This document shows, one piece after another, positions 17,405 through 26,543 of a DNA stretch of 64,000 nt. The DNA comes from Darwinimomas sp045600945 (GTDB taxonomy: Bacteria > Bacillota > Clostridia > Lachnospirales > Lachnospiraceae). The position numbers and the translations under genes were made by a program. Position 1 is the stretch's first letter. Every line of letters starts with the position of its first letter. The notes beneath the pieces were generated by a model. It saw only the letters and a list, made by a program, of their open reading frames with translations, did no database searches and was not told the DNA's origin. The stretch is from NCBI GenBank assembly GCA_045600945.1, contig JAZRYX010000078.1, forward strand, positions 1-64,000, given 5' to 3'.

Positions 17405-17884
17405 ATGAATATTACGATATTGTGTGTCGGAAAAGTAAAAGAAGCTTTTATGAGAGATGGTATAGGGGAGTACTCAAAAAGACTTAGCAGGTATGTAAAA
17501 CTTAAGGTAGTAGAAGTTCAGGATGAAAAGACACCGGAGAATGCTTCCGATAATGAAAACAGGAAAATTATTATTACGGAGGGAGAACGCATATTATCAA
17601 AAATCAAGGATTCGGATTATGTATGTGCCTTGGCGATTCGGGGGAAAGAGTATTCTTCAGAGGAATTTTCCAAATATCTGGATAAGATACAAACGGTATC
17701 AAAGGGTAATCTCGTATTTATAATAGGAGGATCGCTCGGACTTTCGGATGATGTATTGAAAAGAGCTGACGATAAGATAAGCTTCTCAAAAATGACTTTC
17801 CCGCATCAGCTTATGAGAATGATACTTCTGGAACAGATATACAGGGGATACAGAATATTGAATAACGAGCCTTATCATAAATAA
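17405..17884 (+). CDS. rlmH: 23S rRNA (pseudouridine1915-N3) methyltransferase RlmH
   Basis: A 159-residue SPOUT-class methyltransferase of exactly the family length. MNITILCVGKVKEAFMRDG opens the protein, FIIGGSLGLSDDV forms the knotted SAM-binding loop, and the C-terminus FPHQLMRMILLEQIYRGYRI is diagnostic. It methylates pseudouridine 1915 in helix 69 of 23S rRNA. The ATG follows AAAGGTGAG. A bidirectional hairpin terminator follows. Confidence 0.96.
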   Translation: MNITILCVGKVKEAFMRDGIGEYSKRLSRYVKLKVVEVQDEKTPENASDNENRKIIITEGERILSKIKDSDYVCALAIRGKEYSSEEFSKYLDKIQTVSKGNLVFIIGGSLGLSDDVLKRADDKISFSKMTFPHQLMRMILLEQIYRGYRILNNEPYHK

Positions 17885-17885
17885 T

Positions 17886-17906
17886 AACCCGGCATCAAGC
17901 CGGGCT
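17886..17906. terminator. Bidirectional terminator between rlmH and the DUF308 gene
   Basis: CCCGGC (17888-17893) pairs with GCCGGG (17899-17904) around ATCAA, between two convergent genes. T-rich flanks are modest on both sides. Confidence 0.6.
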
Positions 17907-17927
17907 ATATTTATGTAAAAGAAAAAC

Positions 17928-18461
17928 TTATCCGATATAAATAATCTCACTTCTCTTTGTAGCGTTAATAATATCCGATACGGCAGATACTATAATGGCC
18001 AAACTGTAGAGTATGGACGCAAACTGCGTTGATTTTATCGTTACTATACAGATAATAGCAATGACGAAAAGGCTGATACCCAGTAATAACTGAGATTTCC
18101 ATTTGCTTGAATCCAGTTTTTTTGATTTCATTGCTTTCATAACAAACACAACTCCGTCAAAAGCAAGCAGGAGGATGAGTACTATCATAACAAGCTTTTG
18201 AGGTGCCCACTGGATACTTAACAAAAGCAGGGAGAGATCTATGATGATTATGCTCTTATAGAGTGTCCAAAGACCTCCGACTTTAAATCTTGCAAGCGAG
18301 AAGTAATATATCAGTAAACGTATGCCGTAAATAAGCAATGCCGCATTCAGTATAAAAAGTAATACATAATATCCGACAGATGGTGAAAGTATTGTAAGCA
18401 GTGCAAGTATAATAAGAATGACGGATTTTATTATTGTAAAGATACGCTGATAGTTAGTCAT
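17928..18461 (-). CDS. Small membrane protein, DUF308/HdeD-like
   Basis: A 177-residue protein with about six hydrophobic segments arranged as three helical hairpins, the pattern of HdeD/DUF308 proteins. Function is unknown in Firmicutes. Its start overlaps the end of the DUF6765 gene by 8 bp, so it is the last of a three-gene minus-strand operon (20119-17928). A longer relative of the same general type is encoded at 24953. Confidence 0.7.
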   Translation of the reverse strand: MTNYQRIFTIIKSVILIILALLTILSPSVGYYVLLFILNAALLIYGIRLLIYYFSLARFKVGGLWTLYKSIIIIDLSLLLLSIQWAPQKLVMIVLILLLAFDGVVFVMKAMKSKKLDSSKWKSQLLLGISLFVIAIICIVTIKSTQFASILYSLAIIVSAVSDIINATKRSEIIYIG

Positions 18462-19620
18462 GCTTTTGTCCCCCGATCAATGCATTGAGTATATCTCTGA
18501 TATCTTCAACGCTTTTAATGCGTGAGTCACTCAGATCCACGGAGTAACCGGCAAGCATATTTCCGGATTCAAATATTCTGTGAGTTACCATACTTTTGTG
18601 TCTTATAGCACTTAGGAAGAATCTGCCGAGAGCAGTCTCATGACGTAAATCATTTGATGCCCCGATGTATTCAGCCTGAAATCTGGATATGTCGAAAGGA
18701 TCAACAATATATCCTGAGATTTTCGTGCACATTTCCTTCCATTCTGCGTCGTGATCATATTGACGGGTCTTCATCATAGATATGATTTCTTCTTTCCACG
18801 GTGCGACGCATTCTGTCTCATATGTGTCTTTCTCAAACGAATCATATTCACCCCGAAGATATTTCATAGCATAGATCATCTGGCAGAAGGCATTGAAATA
18901 ATCCGTCGGATTATCTTTGACTATCACTTCATAATCTCCCCACGCAGGCATATATTTATATTTAAGGAAGCTGTAATCGGGCATATGTCCGAGACGGCCA
19001 TGTCCGATACACATAATGGACGCTTCACTGTCATGTGCTATGCTGTTATTGTATCTGCTGTGTTCAAAATCATCCTTGCCGGGTAAGTGCTTAAATTCAA
19101 CCTTTCGTTCTGTTTCAACACCGTCTTTTTCAATGATCTCATAGAAATAAGAGTTTATGTCATTTATGACGTTGGAACCTATTCCTGCGAAATAGCTGTG
19201 TGACCATGTATCAGCCAAAACATGCATTGCTATTCCCACAGCCTGAAGGTCAGCACCTTTGGCCAGATTTACGGTATCTACAAGTAAATCCCCGTTTGGC
19301 CCGCATATGAGACGATATCTGTCCATATAACGCTTTGGTCTATGATTACTTTTTGCGTATAGATCGTAAGGAAGGAAATGATAAGAACACCATATTCGGG
19401 CAATGTTATGAAGTCCGTTTATCGTATCGGTATCGTCAACCATTTCTGCTATGTATTGTGTTGTAACGGCTTCCTTCGGACCGTCTATTTTGTTAAGGAG
19501 AGTTATAGTGCAGTTATCTACAAATGCAGCCCAGTAGGCAATATCGAAACTTTCCTCATGGGAATAGCCGGCAAGATAAGCTGCGCAGTATGTTGCATAG
19601 TAATGGAAATCAAGAAACAT
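18454..19620 (-). CDS. DUF6765 family protein
   Basis: A 388-residue soluble protein that begins MFLDFHYYATYCAAYLAGYS and contains MHVLADTWSHSYFAGIG and IAHDSEASIMCIGHGRLGHMPD. The several His/Asp in this order recall the zinc-dependent phospholipase C/S1-P1 nuclease fold, which I infer rather than recognise directly; the DUF6765 match is from overall memory of the family. The stop and start overlap both neighbours, indicating a tight operon with two small membrane proteins. Function unknown. Confidence 0.7.
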   Translation of the reverse strand: MFLDFHYYATYCAAYLAGYSHEESFDIAYWAAFVDNCTITLLNKIDGPKEAVTTQYIAEMVDDTDTINGLHNIARIWCSYHFLPYDLYAKSNHRPKRYMDRYRLICGPNGDLLVDTVNLAKGADLQAVGIAMHVLADTWSHSYFAGIGSNVINDINSYFYEIIEKDGVETERKVEFKHLPGKDDFEHSRYNNSIAHDSEASIMCIGHGRLGHMPDYSFLKYKYMPAWGDYEVIVKDNPTDYFNAFCQMIYAMKYLRGEYDSFEKDTYETECVAPWKEEIISMMKTRQYDHDAEWKEMCTKISGYIVDPFDISRFQAEYIGASNDLRHETALGRFFLSAIRHKSMVTHRIFESGNMLAGYSVDLSDSRIKSVEDIRDILNALIGGQKHD

Positions 19621-20119
19621 ATGCAGCCTCCTTTGTCGATTCGGATTTATTCTTCTTCAGTTTCCTTAATGATATAGAGGAAACAATGATGAGGATAAGA
19701 GCCACTATGGTTGTCAGATCGATGAAAATCGATGAAATGGAATTGAGTGAAAAATCAAAAAATCCCGGAGAACAGATGAAGTATGCATCACTCAATACCG
19801 AAAAAATAACATAGATTATATCAAGGACAATATATATCGGAGTTCTGTTTTGCCCTTTTCCTTCCGAGATGGCTGCGCTTCCGAGAAAGAATCTGAATAT
19901 CAGGTCTATAAACAATGAAAAAATAGTCAGATTAAATAAAGCTTCGATAGATTCTTCCTTATAGATTTCAACTCCGGGACGGAGTACCAGGGCATTCAAT
20001 GAAGCAGGGTCTAGCAATTCATATAAAACGAGCCTGACTATTGCCCAGATTCCGAATATGATCAAAGCTTTTCCGCTTGTAATCAGTATGTTTTGATTTT
20101 TTCTTATTTTTGCATCCAT
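19610..20119 (-). CDS. Hypothetical four-helix membrane protein
   Basis: A 169-residue protein with four hydrophobic segments and a basic C-terminal tail (SLRKLKKNKSESTK). I do not recognise the family. The start ATG at 20119 is preceded by GGAGAAAAG. It is first in the operon with the DUF6765 and DUF308 genes, overlapping the former by 11 bp. Confidence 0.65.
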   Translation of the reverse strand: MDAKIRKNQNILITSGKALIIFGIWAIVRLVLYELLDPASLNALVLRPGVEIYKEESIEALFNLTIFSLFIDLIFRFFLGSAAISEGKGQNRTPIYIVLDIIYVIFSVLSDAYFICSPGFFDFSLNSISSIFIDLTTIVALILIIVSSISLRKLKKNKSESTKEAAYVS

Positions 20120-20218
20120 AAATCTTTTCTCCGACAGTAACAGATACAGATATTATCACATTTATGACACGGGTTTTCAAGTCGATACATCTTTAACGTG
20201 GCAGAAGAATGACTTAAC

Positions 20219-20227
20219 TGTTATAAT
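20219..20227 (+). promoter_or_regulatory. Extended -10 promoter (TG-T-TATAAT) of the nagA-like gene
   Basis: TG at 20219-20220, one base, then a perfect TATAAT at 20222-20227. No good -35 box is visible, as is common with extended -10 promoters. The ATG at 20237 lies 9 nt after the box and has no Shine-Dalgarno sequence, so the transcript would be leaderless or nearly so. Confidence 0.65.
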
Positions 20228-20236
20228 ATCCTAAAT

Positions 20237-21424
20237 ATGAAAATGATAACTAACGCAAAAATCGTATATCTGGACAGAATCCGGGAAGGGTCAATCCTCC
20301 TGGAGGGAGATTGTATTATTTCAACGGGTGAGATGGATGTTCCGGAAGGATGTGAGATAATCGATGCCGGTGGATTGTTTGTCGGACCGGGGCTTATTGA
20401 TGAGCATGTACATGGGTATCACCAGTATGGTGAAGGCTTCGATATCATTGATAATACCATGGCAGTGGCAGATGCCCATCTTAAACACGGAGTTACATCA
20501 ATGACACCTTCACCTTCTTACTCGCTTCGATTGGGGAAATATTTATCAATAATAGAACAATGCAATAAAGCAATGGATGAAGGGAATAATTCAATAATAG
20601 GAATACATCTGGAAGGCCCGTACATTAATTATCATATGGGAGCAGGCCGGAAATACGCATGGAAATATTCCGATGAGGTCTTTTCGTCATTGTTTGAGGC
20701 AGCAAAAGGACATGTCCTGCACTGTACATATGCGCCGGAGATGTCTTATGCGGAAAGTGTTGAAGCAATCATTAACAAATACGGTTCGGTAATGGATATC
20801 GGGCATACGCAGGCTGATCCTGAAAGCATATATCGTTCCGTATCAAAAGGTCTTAAGATAGTGACACATCTTTTTGATGCGACCGGAAATTACAAAGGAA
20901 TACATGCATCTGATATGACCGGAGATCCGCAGGACGGAGTTTCTTATGTTACTTTGGGGATTCCGAATCTGTATTATGAGATAATTTCGGATGTCAGGGG
21001 CATACATGTAACCAAATCCGGACAAAGACTGGCACTTAAGTGTGCGGGAGAGGATCATATCATACTGGTTTCGGACTGTACATATCACAAACGTGAAGAT
21101 GATAATCCCGGTGAATATCCGGACAGTGATTTAAGAAGCTGCAAAGATATTAATATCGGTAAGAATGGTAATCTTTTCGGCAGCAGACTGACCGTTGCGG
21201 ACTGCGCCGCCAATTTCATGAAAGCTACCGGAGCAGATATACGTGTGACTTTCAAGTGCGCATCGACCAATTCGGCTGCAGCGCTAGGACTTTCTTCGCG
21301 TTTCGGCAGCATTGCCGCAGGCAAAAAAGCAAATCTTGTATTTGTGGATGATGCTTTCAGAGTACAAAATGTCATTTTTGAAGGCAGACAGATACCTGAG
21401 GTCAGAACCACAGTATTTGCTTGA
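20237..21424 (+). CDS. nagA: N-acetylglucosamine-6-phosphate deacetylase-like amidohydrolase
   Basis: A 395-residue amidohydrolase: GPGLIDEHVHGYHQYG, GIHLEGPYIN with the metal-binding Glu, MDIGHTQAD, THLFDATG and LVSDCTYHK with the catalytic Asp follow the NagA order. NagA removes acetate from GlcNAc-6-phosphate. Some family positions differ (THLFDATG where THLFNAM is usual), and no nagB or PTS gene is adjacent, so a related substrate is possible. Start alternatives are ATG 20237 and ATG 20243; neither has a ribosome site. The following gene's promoter overlaps its stop codon. Confidence 0.82.
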   Translation: MKMITNAKIVYLDRIREGSILLEGDCIISTGEMDVPEGCEIIDAGGLFVGPGLIDEHVHGYHQYGEGFDIIDNTMAVADAHLKHGVTSMTPSPSYSLRLGKYLSIIEQCNKAMDEGNNSIIGIHLEGPYINYHMGAGRKYAWKYSDEVFSSLFEAAKGHVLHCTYAPEMSYAESVEAIINKYGSVMDIGHTQADPESIYRSVSKGLKIVTHLFDATGNYKGIHASDMTGDPQDGVSYVTLGIPNLYYEIISDVRGIHVTKSGQRLALKCAGEDHIILVSDCTYHKREDDNPGEYPDSDLRSCKDINIGKNGNLFGSRLTVADCAANFMKATGADIRVTFKCASTNSAAALGLSSRFGSIAAGKKANLVFVDDAFRVQNVIFEGRQIPEVRTTVFA

Positions 21425-21449
21425 TAAATCCACTCGAATTCTGTAAAAT
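21421..21449 (+). promoter_or_regulatory. Promoter TTGATA-17-TAAAAT overlapping the nagA stop, for a leaderless transcript
   Basis: TTGATA at 21421-21426 contains the nagA TGA (21422-21424). A 17-nt spacer leads to TAAAAT at 21444-21449. The next ATG (21459) starts 9 nt later without a ribosome site, the same geometry as at 20237. Confidence 0.65.
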
Positions 21450-21458
21450 ATAGAAGAT

Positions 21459-22316
21459 ATGTTTATTGACGTCGTATTGGATACATTTCTGGATTGCTTA
21501 AAGATGCTGCCATTCTTACTGGCAGCATACTTTGTGATTGAATACATTGAAAGGACTAAGTCCGACAAGATAGAAAAAGCCCTTGCAAGCGGAGGAAAAT
21601 TCGGATTCGTTCCCGGGGCTTTTCTGGGCCTTATTCCGCAATGCGGCTTTTCCGGAATGGCGGCCAATCTGTATTCAGGAAATGTTATAACGGTCGGTAC
21701 CCTGGCAGCCGTATTCATATCGACTTCAGATGAAGCCGTTCCGCTTTTGATTGCGATGCCGGAAGGATGGAAGAGTCTTGTTCCGCTTCTCATACTTAAA
21801 CTTATATTTGCTCTGATATGTGGTTTCTTTACCGATTTTGTTATTATGAAAATGCTGCCGAAACGCATGAAGGGCGGCTATGTCGATATGGATACCAAGG
21901 TGGACTGCCATGATCATGATGAACATGAAAGTCTGATAGTTGCCACACTCAGACACACCGGTATTATTATGATATCGATTTTTATTGTTTTACTTATAAT
22001 AAATTTTGCAGTTGAGTTTATAGGTACCGAGAGACTAGCAGGATTCATTCAAACAACAGGGTTTGTTCAGTTTTTGATAACTCCGCTTATAGGCATGATT
22101 CCGAACTGTGCTGCGTCGGTTTTGCTGACCCAGATGTATGTAGCCGGACAGCTTCCGTTTGCATCCATGTTTGCCGGACTTTGCGCAGGTTCGGGTATGG
22201 GCACACTGGTTCTGATAAAAACCGAAAAGAATAAGAAGAGAGTTCTGGCCATACTGGGACTTATATATGTTTACAGTGTAATCATCGGTTTAATATTGAG
22301 TTTGTTTATAAATTAA
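21459..22316 (+). CDS. Putative manganese transporter (polytopic membrane protein)
   Basis: A 285-residue membrane protein with about eight hydrophobic segments in two halves. Each half has a Gly/Pro-rich 'IPQCG' or 'IPNCA' loop (LIPQCGFSGMAANLY and MIPNCAASVLLTQMY), the mark of the 'putative manganese transporter' family related to permeases of the ArsP/YraQ type. A His/Asp-rich cytosolic stretch (DCHDHDEHES) in the middle could bind metal. Transport role is inferred from family name and fold. Confidence 0.75.
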   Translation: MFIDVVLDTFLDCLKMLPFLLAAYFVIEYIERTKSDKIEKALASGGKFGFVPGAFLGLIPQCGFSGMAANLYSGNVITVGTLAAVFISTSDEAVPLLIAMPEGWKSLVPLLILKLIFALICGFFTDFVIMKMLPKRMKGGYVDMDTKVDCHDHDEHESLIVATLRHTGIIMISIFIVLLIINFAVEFIGTERLAGFIQTTGFVQFLITPLIGMIPNCAASVLLTQMYVAGQLPFASMFAGLCAGSGMGTLVLIKTEKNKKRVLAILGLIYVYSVIIGLILSLFIN

Positions 22317-22334
22317 CTTTCCATTGGAGGTTAT

Positions 22335-22607
22335 ATGAAAAAGATAATAATTACGGTTGTCGGAAAAGACAGAGTAGGTATAATTGCGAGAGTATGTACT
22401 TATCTTTCGAATAATCAGATTAATATATTAGACATTACTCAGACTATAGTTTCTGATATGTTCAATATGATGGTTATTGCCGACATGGAAAAGTCAGATA
22501 AACCTTTTGAAAACATTTCCGACGAGCTTAAAAATCTGGGTGAGGAGATGGGTCTCAGAATCCTTGCACAGAAAGAGGAAATTTTTACGGAAATGCACAG
22601 AATATAA
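22335..22607 (+). CDS. ACT domain protein (UPF0237)
   Basis: A 90-residue stand-alone ACT domain: IITVVGKDRVGIIARVCTYLS, then ILDITQTIV and MMVIADM. ACT domains bind amino acids or similar small ligands. It precedes the DUF711 gene by 9 bp, a pairing that is conserved in Firmicutes and archaea, and probably regulates that partner. TGGAGG precedes the ATG. Confidence 0.9.
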   Translation: MKKIIITVVGKDRVGIIARVCTYLSNNQINILDITQTIVSDMFNMMVIADMEKSDKPFENISDELKNLGEEMGLRILAQKEEIFTEMHRI

Positions 22608-22616
22608 GGAGCTGAT

Positions 22617-23981
22617 ATGCCAAGTTTAAAAGAAGTGCTTGAGACAAACCGAATGATAGAACATGATCTTCTGGATGTCAGAACAATCACTATGGGCATC
22701 AGCCTTCTTGATTGTGCTTCAGATGATGTTTCAAGGACATGTGAGAAAATACACAGTAAGATTCTTATGACAGCGGGAAATCTTGTTGCCACAGGAGAAG
22801 CTATTTCAAAAGATTTCGGTATACCGATAGTTAATAAAAGAATTTCCGTTACACCGATTGCACTTATTGGTTCGAGCTGTTGCAAGAGTTCTTCGGATTT
22901 TGTTCAAATTGCAAAAACTCTTGATAAGTCCGCAAAAGAGGTTGGAGTAAATTTCCTGGGAGGGTATTCTGCTCTTGTGACAAAAGGCATGACGGCTTCA
23001 GACAGGATGCTTATTGAATCGATACCGGAAGCTTTGACTTTGACTGACATAGTATGTTCATCCGTTAATGTCGGTTCTACCAGAACCGGAATAGATATGG
23101 ATGCTGTTCGACTTCTGGGCAGGATAATAAAAGAGACTGCCTCAAAGACTGCTGATAAAGATTCTTTTGGATGTGCCAAACTTGTAGTATTCTGTAATGC
23201 ACCTGATGATAATCCGTTTATGGCGGGCGCTTTTCATGGGGTTACAGAAGGTGATGTGGTCATTAATGTAGGAGTCAGTGGCCCGGGAGTAGTTAAGGCA
23301 GCTGTTGAAAGTGTACGCGGGGAGAACTTTGAAGCTCTATGTCAGACGGTTAAGAAAACTGCATTTAAGGTTACGAGAGTGGGTCAGCTTGTTGCGCAGG
23401 AAGCAGCTAAAAGACTCGGAGTTCCGTTCGGAGTAGTTGATCTTTCTTTAGCACCCACGCCTGCAGTCGGAGATTCTGTCGCTCAGATTCTTGAAGGCAT
23501 GGGACTTGAAAGGGTTGGAGCACCGGGGACTACGGCAGCTCTTGCTATATTAAATGATCAGGTTAAGAAGGGTGGAGTTATGGCCAGCTCATATGTAGGC
23601 GGTCTTTCGGGTGCATTCATTCCGGTAAGCGAAGATAAAGGAATGATTGATGCAGTGGCCATGGGAGCACTTACTATTGAGAAGCTCGAAGCCATGACCT
23701 GCGTTTGCTCAGTCGGACTTGATATGCTCGCTGTTCCCGGTGATATATCCGAGGAAACAATATCGGGAATAATTGCAGATGAGGCAGCCATAGGTATGAT
23801 AAATCAGAAAACAACAGCAGTAAGGCTTATACCTGTTAATGGAAAGAAGGTCGGTGAGACGGTAAACTTCGGAGGACTTTTAGGATATGCACCGATAATG
23901 CCCGTGAATACATATTCATGCGCTGATTTTGTTAATCGCGGAGGCAGGATTCCTGCTCCGATACATTCATTTAAGAACTGA
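22617..23981 (+). CDS. PFL family protein (DUF711/UPF0210)
   Basis: A 454-residue protein of the DUF711 family, starting with a 'TNRMIEHDLLDVRTITMGISL' region and with GVTEGDVVINVGVSGPGVVKAAVE and a terminal GGRIPAPIHSFKN. A fold relation to the pyruvate-formate-lyase superfamily is recorded for the family, but there is no glycyl radical motif and no activase nearby. Biochemical role unknown. Co-transcribed with the ACT protein. Confidence 0.88.
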   Translation: MPSLKEVLETNRMIEHDLLDVRTITMGISLLDCASDDVSRTCEKIHSKILMTAGNLVATGEAISKDFGIPIVNKRISVTPIALIGSSCCKSSSDFVQIAKTLDKSAKEVGVNFLGGYSALVTKGMTASDRMLIESIPEALTLTDIVCSSVNVGSTRTGIDMDAVRLLGRIIKETASKTADKDSFGCAKLVVFCNAPDDNPFMAGAFHGVTEGDVVINVGVSGPGVVKAAVESVRGENFEALCQTVKKTAFKVTRVGQLVAQEAAKRLGVPFGVVDLSLAPTPAVGDSVAQILEGMGLERVGAPGTTAALAILNDQVKKGGVMASSYVGGLSGAFIPVSEDKGMIDAVAMGALTIEKLEAMTCVCSVGLDMLAVPGDISEETISGIIADEAAIGMINQKTTAVRLIPVNGKKVGETVNFGGLLGYAPIMPVNTYSCADFVNRGGRIPAPIHSFKN

Positions 23982-24019
23982 TCTTTTGCATATAATTCAG
24001 AGCAAGTTCGGAGGAAACT

Positions 24020-24886
24020 ATGATTAAAGAATCCATAACAACGCATTTAAAAAACATGCGTTATCTGATCGTAGTATTGGGTATATTGTTCGTTATTATA
24101 CTCGCATGCATATCGATTTTCGCAAAGGGTACAACAGACAGTATTTCAGGCGTAACTTCACAGATTCTTGAATATCTAAATGAAAACAGTCTGTCTTTTG
24201 CTCCGGTCGGTGATGCCATAAAGGAAGGCGGTAGCTTTTTCAAGGCATTGGGAGAGGTGCTTGGTAATTATTCAGGCTTTTTCGGAACAATTGTCAGCGG
24301 AGTAAGCTTCGGATTGGTAGGGGTAGCAGGTACGGTTATTGTTGCCCTGATACTTTTACTGGTTGGACTTTTTATCAGCCATGATATTATTTTCGTCATG
24401 GCAAGGTACAATAAAGAGAGTAGAAACATTATTGAGGCATGGTTTGAGATATTTGTCAGAAATGTTCTTGTGTTGCTGAATCTGCTTCTGATAGTTTATT
24501 GTTTTTATATGAAGTCTCTTTATTATGCAGGAGTCGTTCTGTTAATTCTCTTCCCGGTAAGTTATTGCTTCCTTTCCCTGCTGGGTGAGTGGCTGGCCGC
24601 AGGATCAGAAAGACCCCGGTTTTCAGATGTTATTACGCTAAAGAATGTTGCATTATTATTTTTAGAGAATCTGATTTCGATTATTCTTTCAATTATATTG
24701 TCAGCCATAATATTTTTCCTTTTCGGAGGGATTATAGGATTCTTTGTCGGTATGGCACTTATGATACTTGGACTTGTATCTGTTTCACTTAATGCACAGG
24801 CATTCTTATTTGGTGATAATACATGGGTCTTATATATGCCGAAAGAAGAAGTGAAGACTGAACAAAATGAAAATATTGTGGAATAA
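24020..24886 (+). CDS. Hypothetical polytopic membrane protein
   Basis: A 288-residue protein with six to seven hydrophobic segments, a first extracytoplasmic loop rich in Ser/Gly (residues 40-90), and a charged C-terminal tail. It resembles 'stage-II-sporulation M-like/DUF4013-like' membrane proteins only in general pattern, so I do not assign a family. CGGAGG precedes the ATG. It is followed by a promoter for the next gene. Confidence 0.6.
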   Translation: MIKESITTHLKNMRYLIVVLGILFVIILACISIFAKGTTDSISGVTSQILEYLNENSLSFAPVGDAIKEGGSFFKALGEVLGNYSGFFGTIVSGVSFGLVGVAGTVIVALILLLVGLFISHDIIFVMARYNKESRNIIEAWFEIFVRNVLVLLNLLLIVYCFYMKSLYYAGVVLLILFPVSYCFLSLLGEWLAAGSERPRFSDVITLKNVALLFLENLISIILSIILSAIIFFLFGGIIGFFVGMALMILGLVSVSLNAQAFLFGDNTWVLYMPKEEVKTEQNENIVE

Positions 24887-24915
24887 TCGACTATTTAATC
24901 AATATATGGTATAAT
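24887..24915 (+). promoter_or_regulatory. Promoter TCGACT-17-TATAAT
   Basis: TCGACT at 24887-24892 overlaps the end of the preceding gene. A 17-nt spacer leads to TATAAT at 24910-24915. Unlike the leaderless cases it is followed by a leader of about 30 nt with ACGGAGGT before the ATG at 24953. Confidence 0.55.
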
Positions 24916-24952
24916 AATAAAAGTATTTTTGAATTTACGGAGGTAATTTTTT

Positions 24953-25522
24953 ATGGTTGACAGAGTTGTAGAAATATTAAAAACATGGTGGCTGGTTCTT
25001 ATTATTGGTATTATTTCATTGATACTTGCTTTTATTCTTATTGCAAACCCGGGAACAGGATTTGAGGTTGCCAGAATAGTCGGCATAATCAACTTTATTG
25101 CGATTGGTGTCATAGGCCTTATAAGTACAATTGCAAGACGTAACGAGATTCCTGCATGGGGATGGAATCTTGTTGGATGGATTATCCTTATCATCCTAGG
25201 AATTGTTATTGCAGCAGTTCCGTATCTTTCTGATACCATTCTTGTTTTCCTGTTTACATTTGCCTTCCTTTTCGAAGGTATAAACGGAATTTTTGGTGCT
25301 ATTACACTCAAACAACAGGGTGTTTCGGGATGGGGTTGGACTCTTGCGCTTGCTATCATCACGGTTATCCTTGGATTCTTTCTTGTTGGACAACCATTCG
25401 TAGCTGCACTTTCAATAGATATCATAGTATCAGCAGCTATGCTTTGCTTTGGAATCACAATGATTGTTCTTTCAATCCAGATGTCAAAAGCGAAGGCAAC
25501 AATCGATAAAATGGGTGAATAA
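24953..25522 (+). CDS. HdeD/DUF308 family membrane protein
   Basis: A 189-residue protein of six hydrophobic helices in three repeats, with WWLVLIIGIISLILAF at the start and LFEGINGIFGAITLK in the middle, typical of the HdeD (DUF308) family. HdeD has a role in acid resistance in E. coli, which cannot be transferred to this organism. It has its own promoter and terminator, so it is monocistronic. Confidence 0.82.
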   Translation: MVDRVVEILKTWWLVLIIGIISLILAFILIANPGTGFEVARIVGIINFIAIGVIGLISTIARRNEIPAWGWNLVGWIILIILGIVIAAVPYLSDTILVFLFTFAFLFEGINGIFGAITLKQQGVSGWGWTLALAIITVILGFFLVGQPFVAALSIDIIVSAAMLCFGITMIVLSIQMSKAKATIDKMGE

Positions 25523-25549
25523 TATTGCTTTTTAATACCGTAATTAATA

Positions 25550-25586
25550 ATGCCTTGCCTTCTTTAAAGAGGAGGTAAGGCATTTT
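25550..25586 (+). terminator. Intrinsic terminator after the HdeD-like gene
   Basis: A 15-bp stem with G-U pairs (ATGCCTTGCCTTCTT with the facing GAGGAGGTAAGGCAT) followed by TTTT. The right arm contains an AGGAGGT but opens only a two-codon frame, so I read it as part of the hairpin rather than a ribosome site. Confidence 0.75.
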
Positions 25587-25603
25587 ATGGAATGAGGATA
25601 ATC

Positions 25604-26542
25604 ATGCCGAAACAAGAGAAAAAGGGACTGACTGATATTGAAATATACAATAAGACAGTAAACTTCGGTTGGAGAAGGATAGTTCTTTATTTCGAGGGAG
25701 CAGCTGTTTCACTCGTTGTTTTATTGTTTTTTTCTCTGGTAGACAGATTCCTTGCCAAAATAGCAGGTATTAATTCAAACTTCGTGATTACCTGGATAGG
25801 ACTTGGACTTGCTCTGTTTGCATTCTTTTTCATTGCCATTTTACCGATTGCTCCGATGAGAGCTTCGCATACCGCAATTATGACCGAAGCGATTCTGAAT
25901 AATAATATTCCGCAGCCTTGCATCGAAGAAGGAATGGAGATCGCACAAAAGACATATCCGGTCATGTCATTTCTTTTATTATTTGCCGAAATATTTAAAT
26001 CAATAAAGGAACTTTTTCTTATAAAAGATCCGGCAAAGAGGAGTGATTTAAAACCAAAGATCGCTTCTATGGCGATGTTCCTGTGCTGCAGTATGGTTCC
26101 TTATATAGGAACATGCGCAATGTCCTGGGCTTTCTGTCATCAGGAGAAAAAAACAAAAGAAGCACTTTTAAAAGGCGGACATCTGTTCCTGATGAAATTC
26201 AAGAATCTTATAGGATTTATGATAATAAATGCGATTGCGGTACTGGCTGCATGTATTTTAATTGTGGTAGCACTTTCCAAATTATTGTACCAGTTCTTTG
26301 AAACGAATCCGTTTTTCATGAAATTAGGGATAGAAGTATTAAAGGATAAAACCTATTTAGAAATGGGATTTAACCCAATCGAGGCAGGCGTAGTATATAT
26401 GGTTTCATTATTTCTGGTATATTTTCTCTGGATATTCATAAGACCTATATGCACCATCGGAGTGCTCAGAAACTATTATTCCAGCATGAGTGAAGAAGAT
26501 AAGAAAGAGTTGTTTGCAGGTAAAGCTGATATAAGGGGATAG
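25604..26542 (+). CDS. Hypothetical polytopic membrane protein
   Basis: A 312-residue protein with six or so hydrophobic segments and a basic, soluble start (MPKQEKKGLTDIEIY). A PMRASHTAIMTEAILNNN loop and a closing RPICTIGVLRNYY are the only distinctive features; I do not recognise the family. I prefer the ATG at 25604 because GAGG lies 6 nt upstream; the ATG at 25592 has none. It precedes uridine phosphorylase by 1 bp and is probably co-transcribed. Confidence 0.65.
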   Translation: MPKQEKKGLTDIEIYNKTVNFGWRRIVLYFEGAAVSLVVLLFFSLVDRFLAKIAGINSNFVITWIGLGLALFAFFFIAILPIAPMRASHTAIMTEAILNNNIPQPCIEEGMEIAQKTYPVMSFLLLFAEIFKSIKELFLIKDPAKRSDLKPKIASMAMFLCCSMVPYIGTCAMSWAFCHQEKKTKEALLKGGHLFLMKFKNLIGFMIINAIAVLAACILIVVALSKLLYQFFETNPFFMKLGIEVLKDKTYLEMGFNPIEAGVVYMVSLFLVYFLWIFIRPICTIGVLRNYYSSMSEEDKKELFAGKADIRG

Positions 26543-26543
26543 T

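Noticed and set aside
22617..23981. Glycyl radical enzyme suggested by the 'PFL family' name
   Set aside because: No RVxGYS-like motif at the C-terminus and no activase nearby.
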